Positions 41,853-49,774 of a stretch of 64,000 nt of DNA are shown one piece after another. The first letter of the stretch is position 1. Each line of letters opens with the position of its first letter. The notes under the pieces are model-generated. The model was not told the origin of the DNA, did not search any database, and was given only the letters and a program-made list of their open reading frames with translations. The stretch spans positions 186,001 to 250,000 of the forward strand of contig CAZEJT010000003.1 in the NCBI GenBank assembly GCA_964512655.1, written 5' to 3'. The stretch is from VBOC01 sp964512655. GTDB lineage: Bacteria > Bacteroidota > Ignavibacteria > UBA10030 > SZUA-254. A program made the position numbers and the translations under genes.

Positions 41853-42629
41853 CTAGAAATTCCTGCTCTTTAAGACGCGGAAGAAGCCGTAGTTTTCCGT
41901 ATCGCCGGCGACATTCACCTGTACGGGGCCGACATCGGCGGCAAGCCAGAGTATCGCGGTGGTTGCGTCGTCCTGCACGACAATTCCGCCGGCGGTTATC
42001 TTTCGCCACGTGCGCACTTTGTATGCTTTCGGATAAACTGTGTGCGCCGAGGAACTGTCTGTGATAGAAACCTGCCCGAGTATCTCTCCGAAGATCTGAA
42101 GGCGGACGGGGGCGGAGCCTACTCCGGGAATGTTTCCGGTTACAGTGGTATCGAAGGCAGTCCACGCCGTGGCGAGCCCCTGGCTCGGCCGGGCGAGGCC
42201 GATCCAAACGGCGGTGTCGGTGAACGATACGTGGAAAAACCGATAGAACGGGCCGAGCGTCTGACGAAACGATAGATCGCCGTTGGAGGTATCCTTCTTG
42301 ATCTGAAAATATCGCACAGAAGTGTAACCGAAAACAGTGGTTGAATCCTGAATCAGCCAGGTGCCCGAAGGCCCGGGGAGGACATTCCAGACGCCGATGT
42401 ATGATGCGGCCGAACCACTGACAGCCGAATCGACTGAGCCGACTGCGACAAGATATCCAGAGAATTCAAATCTGCGGCCGGCGACAAGCGGGAAGAGATC
42501 GTCGGTAATCGGCGTGATGACCGGCGGGCCCGTGGATGTGTCGTTGCTTTTGCAGCTGACCGCGAGGATGATCGGAAGCAGTGCGGCCGCGATCAGGAAA
42601 AAGTATCCGATCTTCTGGGAGATTGTCAT
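41853..42629 (-). CDS. Predicted lipoprotein upstream of the TonB receptor
   Basis: A 258-residue protein with a lipoprotein signal MTISQKIGYFFLIAAALLPI and ILAVSC (cysteine ~26). The mature part starts with DTSTGPPV and contains LFPLVAGRRFEFSGYLVAVG, GPSGTWLIQDSTTVFGYTSV and an AYKVRTWRKITAG segment; it looks like a beta-rich extracytoplasmic protein. I do not recognise the family. It is the first gene of a two-gene operon with the TonB receptor and may be its surface ligand-binding partner by analogy with SusD-type pairs, though it is not SusD-like in sequence. A good promoter precedes it. Confidence 0.75.
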   Translation of the reverse strand: MTISQKIGYFFLIAAALLPIILAVSCKSNDTSTGPPVITPITDDLFPLVAGRRFEFSGYLVAVGSVDSAVSGSAASYIGVWNVLPGPSGTWLIQDSTTVFGYTSVRYFQIKKDTSNGDLSFRQTLGPFYRFFHVSFTDTAVWIGLARPSQGLATAWTAFDTTVTGNIPGVGSAPVRLQIFGEILGQVSITDSSSAHTVYPKAYKVRTWRKITAGGIVVQDDATTAILWLAADVGPVQVNVAGDTENYGFFRVLKSRNF

Positions 42630-42658
42630 TGGACCCCTCGGGATGTGAACGACGGATT

Positions 42659-42687
42659 AAGATATAGAAGAAGTCACATAATTTCAA
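42659..42687 (-). promoter_or_regulatory. Predicted promoter of the lipoprotein-TonB operon
   Basis: On the minus strand, TTG (42687-42685), 20 bases, TATCTT (42664-42659). It is divergent from the promoter at 42711. Confidence 0.5.
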
Positions 42688-42710
42688 ATGCCCGGGGCGC
42701 GGTGAGTTCA

Positions 42711-42739
42711 TTGCATTTCAGGGCCCTTCTTTGTAAATT
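42711..42739 (+). promoter_or_regulatory. Predicted promoter of the ammonia-lyase gene
   Basis: TTG (42711-42713), 20 bases, TAAATT (42734-42739); the ATG is 41 bases downstream, behind AGAGGA. Confidence 0.6.
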
Positions 42740-42780
42740 CGGGCAGATTTTTCTAAAAAGCACCCCCCAAAGAGGATCTG

Positions 42781-44334
42781 ATGGAGTCCCTCGTTCTCGA
42801 CGGGAACACCCTCACCGTCGAAGATGCTTATCGCTGTTCCAAGAATGTTTCGCGAATCTCCTTCTCACGGGCTTCGCGGCGGCGCATGCTCGCGTCTCGC
42901 AAGCTTGTCGAAGACTGGGTCCGGCGCGGCGAAACTATTTATGGCGTGACCACGGGGTTCGGCGAACTGAGCAACGTCCGCATCAGCCCGGCGCATATCG
43001 AGGAGCTTCAAACCAACCTGATCGTGAGCCACTCTGCCGGAGCCGGCGAGCCCCTGCCGTATGAAGTGGCGAGGGCGATGACCATCCTCCGTTTAAATGC
43101 CCTTGCGAAGGGTTATTCCGGCGTCCGGCTTGAAACGGTGGAGTTCTTCCGCAAAGTCTTTAACGCCGGAGTGATCCCGATTATTCCGTCGAAGGGATCT
43201 GTCGGATCGAGCGGCGATCTGGCGCCCCTTGCACACCTGGTGTTGACCATGCTCGGACGGGGGAAGGTATGGTACAAAGAGTCAGTGATGGATTCATCGC
43301 TGGCACTGCGCCGCATCGGCTTGAAGCCCCTGCGGCTTGGAGCAAAAGAGGGGCTTGCGCTCGTCAACGGGACCCAGATGATGGCGGCGTATGGAGTGCA
43401 TGCGGTTCATGAAGCCCGCGCGTTGTGCAAGGTGGCAGACATCGCCGGCGCGATGAGCGTGGAAGCCTTGAAGGGAACGGACACCGCGTTCGATCCACGG
43501 ATCCACAAACTGCGCCCATTCAAAGGGCAGGCAGCGAGCGCCGCAAATTTACGCCGGCTCATGAGAAAAAGCCAGATCAGGGAGTCGCACAGGCACAACG
43601 ATCCACGGGTACAGGATGCGTACTCGATCCGGTGCATGCCCCAGGTGCACGGCGCTTCGCGCGATGCGGTTCAGTACGCCTATGATGTCGTCTCGACGGA
43701 GATTAACTCGGCAACCGATAACCCCCTCATCTTTCCGGAGGACAGGAAGCATCTCGAGGGGGGGAATTTTCACGGCCAACCGCTCGCGCTTGCCCTGGAT
43801 TTTCTCGCGATCGCGCTCGCCGAGCTCGCAAGCATATCGGAGCGCCGCATCGAGCGGATGGTGAACGGCTCGTTAAGCGGACTTCCAAGGTTCCTGAGCG
43901 AAAACGGCGGACTTCACTCGGGAATGATGATCGCTCAATATACCGCGGCGTCGATGGTTTCCGAAAACAAGGTCCTCGCACACCCCGCGAGCGTCGATTC
44001 GATCCCGACCTCGGCAAATCAGGAAGACCACAACAGCATGGGATCGATCAGCGCGCAGAAGGCATGGCAGGTGCTTCGCAACACTGAGACAGTCCTTGCC
44101 ATCGAACTGATGGTCGCCGCGCAGGGGGTCGATTTTTCAAGCGCCAACCCGTCGTCGAGGGATGTCATGTCGCCCGGCGAAGGAGTCGCGGCCGCGCATG
44201 CGACGATCCGTAAGGAGATCCGGCATCTTGGGGGGGACCGGCCGCTCTACGATGATATTCAGACCGCCCTGAGGTGTGTAAAGGACGGCCGGATTCTGCG
44301 CGCCGTCGAGCGAGCGGTAGGACAGCTACAATAA
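42781..44334 (+). CDS. Histidine ammonia-lyase-like MIO enzyme, SSG variant
   Basis: A 517-residue member of the aromatic amino acid lyase/aminomutase family. YGVTTGFGELSNVRI carries the catalytic tyrosine; SANQEDHNSMG is the C-terminal signature. The residues that cyclise into the MIO cofactor are normally Ala-Ser-Gly; here they read Ser143-Ser144-Gly145 in GSVGSSGDLAPLAH. Histidine ammonia-lyase would make urocanate, but no hutU, hutI or hutG is nearby, so the substrate is open (His, Phe, Tyr, or a beta-amino acid mutase). It is followed 13 bases later by adenosine deaminase, probably in one operon. Family call firm; I withhold the symbol hutH. Confidence 0.88.
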   Translation: MESLVLDGNTLTVEDAYRCSKNVSRISFSRASRRRMLASRKLVEDWVRRGETIYGVTTGFGELSNVRISPAHIEELQTNLIVSHSAGAGEPLPYEVARAMTILRLNALAKGYSGVRLETVEFFRKVFNAGVIPIIPSKGSVGSSGDLAPLAHLVLTMLGRGKVWYKESVMDSSLALRRIGLKPLRLGAKEGLALVNGTQMMAAYGVHAVHEARALCKVADIAGAMSVEALKGTDTAFDPRIHKLRPFKGQAASAANLRRLMRKSQIRESHRHNDPRVQDAYSIRCMPQVHGASRDAVQYAYDVVSTEINSATDNPLIFPEDRKHLEGGNFHGQPLALALDFLAIALAELASISERRIERMVNGSLSGLPRFLSENGGLHSGMMIAQYTAASMVSENKVLAHPASVDSIPTSANQEDHNSMGSISAQKAWQVLRNTETVLAIELMVAAQGVDFSSANPSSRDVMSPGEGVAAAHATIRKEIRHLGGDRPLYDDIQTALRCVKDGRILRAVERAVGQLQ

Positions 44335-44347
44335 TATACCCCTTCTT

Positions 44348-45433
44348 ATGAAGCTCTCGGAAAAACTCATCCGTTCTTTGCCCAAAGCCCTGCTCCACGA
44401 CCACCTCGATGGGGGATTGCGCCCGAAGACGATCATCGAACTCGCAAAGGACATGGGCTACGACAAGCTCCCCACAACCGACCCTGGCGAACTGGCGGAG
44501 TGGTTTCACCGCGGCGCGCAGCGGGGGAGCCTCCCGCTCTATCTCGAGGGCTTCGTCCACACCACGGGGGTCATGCAGACCGACGAAGGGCTCGAGCGCG
44601 TCGCGTACGAGATGATGGAAGACATGCACAACGACGGCGTGGTCTATGTCGAGACGCGATTTGCTCCGGTCTTTCACACCGAGCGCGGGCTGCACTGGGA
44701 AGAAATTGTGACCGCTGTCCTGCGGGGACTCGAGAAGGGGAAAAAAGATTTCGGCGTCGAGTACGGACTGATCATCTGCGCGATGCGCGACATGACTCTC
44801 TCACAGGAGATGGCCGAACTGGCGATCGATTTCCGGGAGAGAAATGTCGTCGGTTTCGACCTCGCGGGCGAGGAGGGAGGCTACCCTCCGAAGAAACATG
44901 TCGACGCGTTTCATTACATCCAGAGGGAAAATTTCAACATCACGATTCACGCGGGAGAAGCCTTCGGCAAAGAATCGATCTGGCAGGCAATCCAGTGGTG
45001 CGGCGCCCACCGGATCGGGCACGCCACGCGCCTTGTCGAAGACATGTCTATCTCAGACGACGACCCAACCGAAGTGGAAAACATGGGGTATCTGGCTCAG
45101 TATGTGCTGGACAAGCGCATCCCCCTCGAGCTTTGCCTCACGAGCAACGTGGATACCGGAGCCGTGAAGAGCGTGGAGGAGCATCCCTTCGGAATCTATC
45201 ATCGCTACAAGTTCCGGGTCACGCTCAACACAGACGACCGGCTGATGAGCAATACAAACCTCACCCGGGAGTACAAATTGGCCGCAGACGCGTTTAAACT
45301 CAATCTTCACGACCTTGAGAAGCTGTCGCTAAACGCAATGAAGAGCGCCTTTGTTCCTTATAAGAAGAGAATCGACCTCATTTACAATGTCATCAAACCC
45401 GGGTTTCAGCGGGCCAGGAAGGCCGCAAAGTAA
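44348..45433 (+). CDS. add: Adenosine deaminase
   Basis: A 361-residue amidohydrolase. Zinc ligands appear in LHDHLDGGLRP near the N-terminus, HAGE (~residue 200) and NTDDR (~300); GHATRL and LTSNVDTGAV are further family motifs. The enzyme deaminates adenosine to inosine in purine salvage. SNVDTG and the TDD pair point to true adenosine deaminases; adenine or aminofutalosine deaminases are alternatives to test. It is co-oriented with the MIO enzyme upstream and overlapped at its end by the next gene. Confidence 0.9.
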   Translation: MKLSEKLIRSLPKALLHDHLDGGLRPKTIIELAKDMGYDKLPTTDPGELAEWFHRGAQRGSLPLYLEGFVHTTGVMQTDEGLERVAYEMMEDMHNDGVVYVETRFAPVFHTERGLHWEEIVTAVLRGLEKGKKDFGVEYGLIICAMRDMTLSQEMAELAIDFRERNVVGFDLAGEEGGYPPKKHVDAFHYIQRENFNITIHAGEAFGKESIWQAIQWCGAHRIGHATRLVEDMSISDDDPTEVENMGYLAQYVLDKRIPLELCLTSNVDTGAVKSVEEHPFGIYHRYKFRVTLNTDDRLMSNTNLTREYKLAADAFKLNLHDLEKLSLNAMKSAFVPYKKRIDLIYNVIKPGFQRARKAAK

Positions 45434-45986
45434 CGCCGCACAGCGGCCGGGACGCAGAGTAACGATCCGTTGTATATGGGCCATCACAGCTGCCGCGCCG
45501 CTCTTCAGTCTGTTTGAACCTGGGTGCAGGGCCCTGTCCCCTCCGGCCAGCTATTCCTACCGCGCGATCAATAACGACTGCAACTGCCTCGAGTACCGGG
45601 TAGCAGACCGCCCTGCGAAGGTTGACTACCTCTTCCGCGCCCGGTATACCATGGAGGAGGGAATCGTCACGCACGTCGAGATCGAACTGACGAACAATAA
45701 CCGCGACTCGCTCCTTCTCGGCCGCGGTTACATTAAGGTCACATCCAACAATGTCGCCTACCAGTACAACGACAGATTCCTGCCGTTGCCCGAGATGATC
45801 ATTCCTCCCTACCAACACGATGTCGTCAAGCTCGTCGGACGCGAAGTCGGCGGAAAGGAAGATTGGAACAAGATCGCCGGCGAACAGCTCCGGGTCACCA
45901 TCAAGGGAATTCACGCGGGAGATCGCGAGCTTGCGTCGCAGACTGCAACCTTCATTCCCGAAAACCCGAAGCTGAGAGGGTACTGA
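45387..45986 (+). CDS. Uncharacterised exported protein
   Basis: About 199 residues from ATG 45387, overlapping the end of the deaminase in another frame. The N-terminus is Arg/Pro-rich (SNAAQRPGRRVTIRCIW) before a hydrophobic stretch (AITAAAPLFSLFEPGC) that may be a poor lipoprotein signal. The mature part has YRVADRPAKVDYLFRARYTM, THVEIELTNNNRDSLLLGRG and PPYQHDVVKLVGREVGG, giving a compact beta-rich domain. I do not recognise it. The true start may lie elsewhere, because the present N-terminus is odd. Confidence 0.6.
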   Translation: MSSNPGFSGPGRPQSNAAQRPGRRVTIRCIWAITAAAPLFSLFEPGCRALSPPASYSYRAINNDCNCLEYRVADRPAKVDYLFRARYTMEEGIVTHVEIELTNNNRDSLLLGRGYIKVTSNNVAYQYNDRFLPLPEMIIPPYQHDVVKLVGREVGGKEDWNKIAGEQLRVTIKGIHAGDRELASQTATFIPENPKLRGY

Positions 45987-46001
45987 GTCCCGCATCAGGC
46001 G

Positions 46002-46030
46002 TTGTTATTCAAGCCCTAAATTGCTATATT
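46002..46030 (+). promoter_or_regulatory. Predicted promoter of the TPR/envelope operon
   Basis: TTG (46002-46004), 20 bases, TATATT (46025-46030). Transcription should begin near 46037, which rules out the in-frame TTG at 46021 and nearly rules out ATG 46036 as the start of the next gene. Confidence 0.55.
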
Positions 46031-46068
46031 TTTTCATGCGGGCCACTCAGGAGAAGCATGTGGGGAAG

Positions 46069-47781
46069 ATGCGTATGAGGACCGTGGTCGCGGCATTCGC
46101 TGCGCTGATCATCGCCGGCTGCAGCGGGTCGGGCAATATGGCGCAGCAGGAAAAACCCGCAGGCACCCTCCCTCTCAAAAGCCACACCGACGACGAACTC
46201 GCCCTGCGCCGCTTCATCGAAGGATCGCTTCTCGACCAGACCGGCAAGTACGCGGAGGCGATACTCCAGTACCAGGAGGCGCTCCACGAGAAGCAGGACC
46301 CCGCCATCTATCACGCCATCGCCAAAGATTATTCCATTCTTGACAACCATACGCGCGCGATAGAAGCGGGCCGCGAAGCGGTTCGCCTCGCACCGAAGAA
46401 CCGGACCTATCATGAAACCCTCGCCAACGTTTACGTCAACGCCCTCGACCTCGACGGGGCGATCAAGGAGTACGAGGAGGTCATCAGACTCGACTCATCC
46501 TACCTCGAGGCATGGCTCAGTCTGGGAAGGCTTCTCCAGGTCCAGAAACCCGAGAAAGCGATAAAGACCTACCGGGAGGTGATCGACCGCTTCGGTCCCG
46601 ATAACGACGCCTACTTCCAGATGAGCCAGATTTACGGCTCGATGAGGGATTTCCGCCGGCAAGCGGAGGCGTACAAAGGGATGCTCTCGATTGATCCTGC
46701 AAATTTCGAGGTGAAGAAGGCCCTGGGCGACGCCTACCTACGCAGCGACAGCGTGGACGCGGCGCTCCGGATCTATAGCGAGCTTGTCGAGGCCCATCCC
46801 GAGGACCTCGACGTCCGCGCCGCGATCGCGCACGGATATCTGACGAAGCAGGATTACGACGCCGCGGCCAAGCAGTTCGAGGAAGTCCTCCGCAAGGATT
46901 CCCTCACAGTAGACGACCAGATCAAGTTCGGCACGGTCTTTCTCAACTTCATCCAGAAGGACTCGGGCGTAGCCCCATACGCGATCAAGCTCTTCAACCG
47001 GATCCGGAACTCCCACCCGGACGATTGGCGCCCGTACTGGTACCTTGGCATGATCGAAAATATTTCGAAGGACGACTCCGCGGCGCTTCTGCACTTTAAG
47101 AAGGTGAAGGATCTCGCCGGGTGGAATGCCGACGGATGGGTGGGCATCGCCTCCATCTATTACGACAGGGGCCAGTTCGACGATGCAATTCAGGTCCTCA
47201 ATGAGGCGAAGAAGTCCGTTCCCGAAGAGTTTCGGATTCATTTCCTTCTCGGGGTTTCGTATCAGAGAAAGCGCGAACTGCCGGAGGCCGCGGCGTCGCT
47301 CGAAAAGGCGGTCCAGCTCGACGGGAAGAGAGTCGACGCATTGAGCGCACTGGCCCTTGTGTACGACGAGATGAAGCGGCCGGAAGAATCGGACAGCATC
47401 TACGAACGCGCGCTTCGGATCGATCCGAAGAACCATCTCCTCCTGAACAATTACGCCTACAGTCTCTGCGAGCGGGGGCTTCAGCTGCAAAGATCTCTGA
47501 AGATGTCGAAGGAAGCGGTCGAGCAGCAGCCGGTCAATCAATCGTACCTCGACACCTACGGCTGGATCTATTACCGGATGCAGCAGTACGATGAGGCGGA
47601 GAGGTATATCCGCAAGGCGGTCGAGCTCGGCAGCACAAGCGCGGTTATTCTCGAACACCTCGGCGACGTCTACTTCAAGGAGTCGAAGAAGGAGAAAGCG
47701 CTGGAGTACTGGCAGAAGGCGCTGCTGATCGACGCAACGAACACCGCGCTCAAGGAGAAGATTCAACGGGGGAGTCTGTGA
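46069..47781 (+). CDS. TPR-repeat lipoprotein
   Basis: A 570-residue protein. The start is ATG 46069 (GGGGAAG before it); ATG 46075 is also possible. MRMRTVVAAFAALIIAGC is a lipoprotein signal. The rest is about 14 tetratricopeptide repeats, e.g. GKYAEAILQYQEALHEKQDP, RAIEAGREAVRLAPKNRTYH and DEAERYIRKAVELGSTSAVI. TPR arrays bind other proteins; this one probably sits on the inner leaflet of the outer membrane or in the periplasm and assists envelope assembly. It heads an operon with DUF4292, EnvC-like and CHASE2-sigma54 genes, overlapping the next start by 4 bases. Confidence 0.87.
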   Translation: MRMRTVVAAFAALIIAGCSGSGNMAQQEKPAGTLPLKSHTDDELALRRFIEGSLLDQTGKYAEAILQYQEALHEKQDPAIYHAIAKDYSILDNHTRAIEAGREAVRLAPKNRTYHETLANVYVNALDLDGAIKEYEEVIRLDSSYLEAWLSLGRLLQVQKPEKAIKTYREVIDRFGPDNDAYFQMSQIYGSMRDFRRQAEAYKGMLSIDPANFEVKKALGDAYLRSDSVDAALRIYSELVEAHPEDLDVRAAIAHGYLTKQDYDAAAKQFEEVLRKDSLTVDDQIKFGTVFLNFIQKDSGVAPYAIKLFNRIRNSHPDDWRPYWYLGMIENISKDDSAALLHFKKVKDLAGWNADGWVGIASIYYDRGQFDDAIQVLNEAKKSVPEEFRIHFLLGVSYQRKRELPEAAASLEKAVQLDGKRVDALSALALVYDEMKRPEESDSIYERALRIDPKNHLLLNNYAYSLCERGLQLQRSLKMSKEAVEQQPVNQSYLDTYGWIYYRMQQYDEAERYIRKAVELGSTSAVILEHLGDVYFKESKKEKALEYWQKALLIDATNTALKEKIQRGSL

Positions 47782-48548
47782 GATGCCGGCGCCGGGACAT
47801 TATTCCTGCCCTTCTGCTCGCGGTTCTCTCCGGCTGCGGACCATCGACAAAGAGTGTCAGGGAGGCCCCCCTCCCGGTCGGGGAGGTTTTGCGCCGGGTC
47901 CGTGAGCGGAACGAAAAAGTGAGGACGCTCAAAGGAGACGGCACAATCACCATCGAATCGCCCGAGGGATCCACCTCGGGTTTTTTCACCGCGCGCCTGA
48001 AGAAGCCCGATTCCCTTCTGGTGGAGTTCAAAGGACCCTTCGGGATCCACGTGGGAACGCTCATGCTCTCGCGCGGGCAATTCACGTTCTTCAATAAGAT
48101 GGAAAACAGGGCGATCGTCGGGGCACCCGACGGGAGGACCCTGCAATCGATGTTCCGATTGAAGATGGAATTCGATGAAGTTCTGAACGTGTTCACGGGC
48201 GAATTCCCCGGCGCCGGGGCGGGGGACTCTCTCATGGCATTCTCCACATATGACGGGCGTTATGATATCAGCTACACGAGTGGCGAAACCGTCAAGGAGT
48301 ACAATGTCGACGGGGAAGCATTTGTCGTAAGGGGGTATAAGGTCGTCGACACATCCGGGACTCCGACTCTCACCGCCGTAGCCGACAGAGTAGACGATTC
48401 ACCGCCGGCGCCGGTGCCAAAGTTCCTCCGGGTGATCTTCCCCCGGGAACACCGGAGCATTACGATTGCGTATTCCGGCATCGAGCTCAACAGGCCGGTC
48501 GACTGCTCTCTTTCCCTCCCGGAACGCGTCGAGATCATCAACCGCTGA
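47778..48548 (+). CDS. DUF4292 lipoprotein, LolB/LolA-like
   Basis: A 256-residue lipoprotein (signal RDIIPALLLAVLSGC). Residues ~35-240 match DUF4292, a half-barrel fold related to outer-membrane lipoprotein carriers: VRTLKGDGTITIESPEG, ARLKKPDSLLVEFKGPFGIH, VGTLMLSRGQFTFFNKMENR and VIFPREHRSITIAYSGIELN. The family may help localise lipoproteins to the outer membrane in Bacteroidota relatives, where LolB is often absent; that role is inferred. The GTG start overlaps the TPR gene stop; the stop overlaps the next ATG (TGATG). Confidence 0.83.
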   Translation: MRCRRRDIIPALLLAVLSGCGPSTKSVREAPLPVGEVLRRVRERNEKVRTLKGDGTITIESPEGSTSGFFTARLKKPDSLLVEFKGPFGIHVGTLMLSRGQFTFFNKMENRAIVGAPDGRTLQSMFRLKMEFDEVLNVFTGEFPGAGAGDSLMAFSTYDGRYDISYTSGETVKEYNVDGEAFVVRGYKVVDTSGTPTLTAVADRVDDSPPAPVPKFLRVIFPREHRSITIAYSGIELNRPVDCSLSLPERVEIINR

Positions 48549-49765
48549 TGAGCGCCCGCCCCCTCCCGGCGTTCTTCCTCATCCTTGCGTGCATCCTTGC
48601 TTCTCCTTCCTTCGCCCAGCGGAGCGAGCTAAAGCAAAAAAGATCCGACCTCGAGAAGCTGAGGAAAGAGATCGATCAGTACGAGCAGAAGATCAAGGAG
48701 AAGGAGCGCAAGGAGCACGCGACTCTTGAACTCCTCGATACGTACGACAGGCAGGCTACCCTCCTGCGGCGGCTGATCGCGAGGCTTCACGATGACGAGA
48801 AATCCCTCTCGCAGGATATCGACCGCGCCCGGTCTCAGATCGGAAACCTCAGCGACCGCGTCGGGTACCTGAAGGGAGAATACGCCCAATACGTGACAGC
48901 CGCCTACAAGTTCGGACGCCTGTACGATCTCGAACTCCTCCTCAGCTCCGGATCGCTTAATACCATGCTGATCAGGTCCGAGTATCTGAAGCGTTTCTCC
49001 GAGCAGAGGCGCGAAGACATCGACAGCATCTCCGACCGGAAGTCGGCTCTTGAGCTTCAACGGGCAAGATTGCAGGAACAGCTTTCTGCCCGCAAGCAAT
49101 TGATTTCGGAGAAAGGGCGGGAAGAGGAGAAGCTTGCCGTGCGCGCCAGGAAGCGAAAAGTCCTCCTCGCGGAGATCAGGAAAGACAAGCGTAACTTCAG
49201 ACGCGAGATCAATCGAAAGGTCGACGACGCGAAGAAACTGGAAAACCTGATCAGCGGACTGATCGAGAAAGAGCGGGCCCGCAAGGATAAGTCCCCCCGC
49301 GATGAAACTACTCCGCCGGGGCCCGGCACTGCCGCCCCGGGGACGGGATTCGACCTGAAGCGGGGCCGCCTCCCCTGGCCGGTTACGCAGGGTAGGATCG
49401 TGGGGCGGTTCGGCACGCAGGAGAACCCGGTGCTTCATACGGTAACCCAGAATACCGGGATCGACATCGGGGTCTCGGCCGGAACACCCGTTGCCGCCGT
49501 CGCCTCCGGAGAGGTTTCAACGATCTGGTGGCTCCCCTCATTTGGAAACCTCGTAATCCTGAATCACCGCAACGGATTCCGGAGCGTGTACTCTCACCTC
49601 TCGGAGATTTCTGTCGGCGAGGGAGACAACCTCAATGAAGGAGATCAGATCGGGAAGAGCGGCGAAGCCCTCTCGGGGCCGCTCCTGCATTTCGAGATCT
49701 GGAAGGACCGCGAGAAGCAGGACCCGCTCCAGTGGCTCAGGCCTCAGGGTTTGACCAGGCGGTGA
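48548..49765 (+). CDS. EnvC-like murein hydrolase activator, degenerate M23 domain
   Basis: A 405-residue exported protein. After a signal peptide come ~230 residues of coiled coil (RSDLEKLRKEIDQYEQKIKE, DDEKSLSQDIDRARSQIGNL), a Pro/Gly linker, and a C-terminal M23/LytM domain. The metal-binding residues are only partly kept: the usual HxGxD reads NTGID and the HxH reads LLH (GPLLHFEI), so two zinc-site histidines are missing. This resembles EnvC, which has a dead LytM domain and activates amidases during division. NlpD-type activators have another layout. It is coupled to DUF4292 upstream and followed by the CHASE2 gene. Confidence 0.85.
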   Translation: MSARPLPAFFLILACILASPSFAQRSELKQKRSDLEKLRKEIDQYEQKIKEKERKEHATLELLDTYDRQATLLRRLIARLHDDEKSLSQDIDRARSQIGNLSDRVGYLKGEYAQYVTAAYKFGRLYDLELLLSSGSLNTMLIRSEYLKRFSEQRREDIDSISDRKSALELQRARLQEQLSARKQLISEKGREEEKLAVRARKRKVLLAEIRKDKRNFRREINRKVDDAKKLENLISGLIEKERARKDKSPRDETTPPGPGTAAPGTGFDLKRGRLPWPVTQGRIVGRFGTQENPVLHTVTQNTGIDIGVSAGTPVAAVASGEVSTIWWLPSFGNLVILNHRNGFRSVYSHLSEISVGEGDNLNEGDQIGKSGEALSGPLLHFEIWKDREKQDPLQWLRPQGLTRR

Positions 49766-49774
49766 CCCTGCGCT

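Noticed and set aside
43207..43215. SSG in the MIO enzyme as a sequencing error
   Set aside because: TCG-to-GCG could arise from one base error, but the flanking codons are clean and I cannot see coverage, so it is kept as an observation.
46738..47766. A 342-codon frame antisense to the TPR gene
   Set aside because: Leucine/arginine/valine-rich shadow of a TPR coding frame, with no signal, motif or ribosome site.
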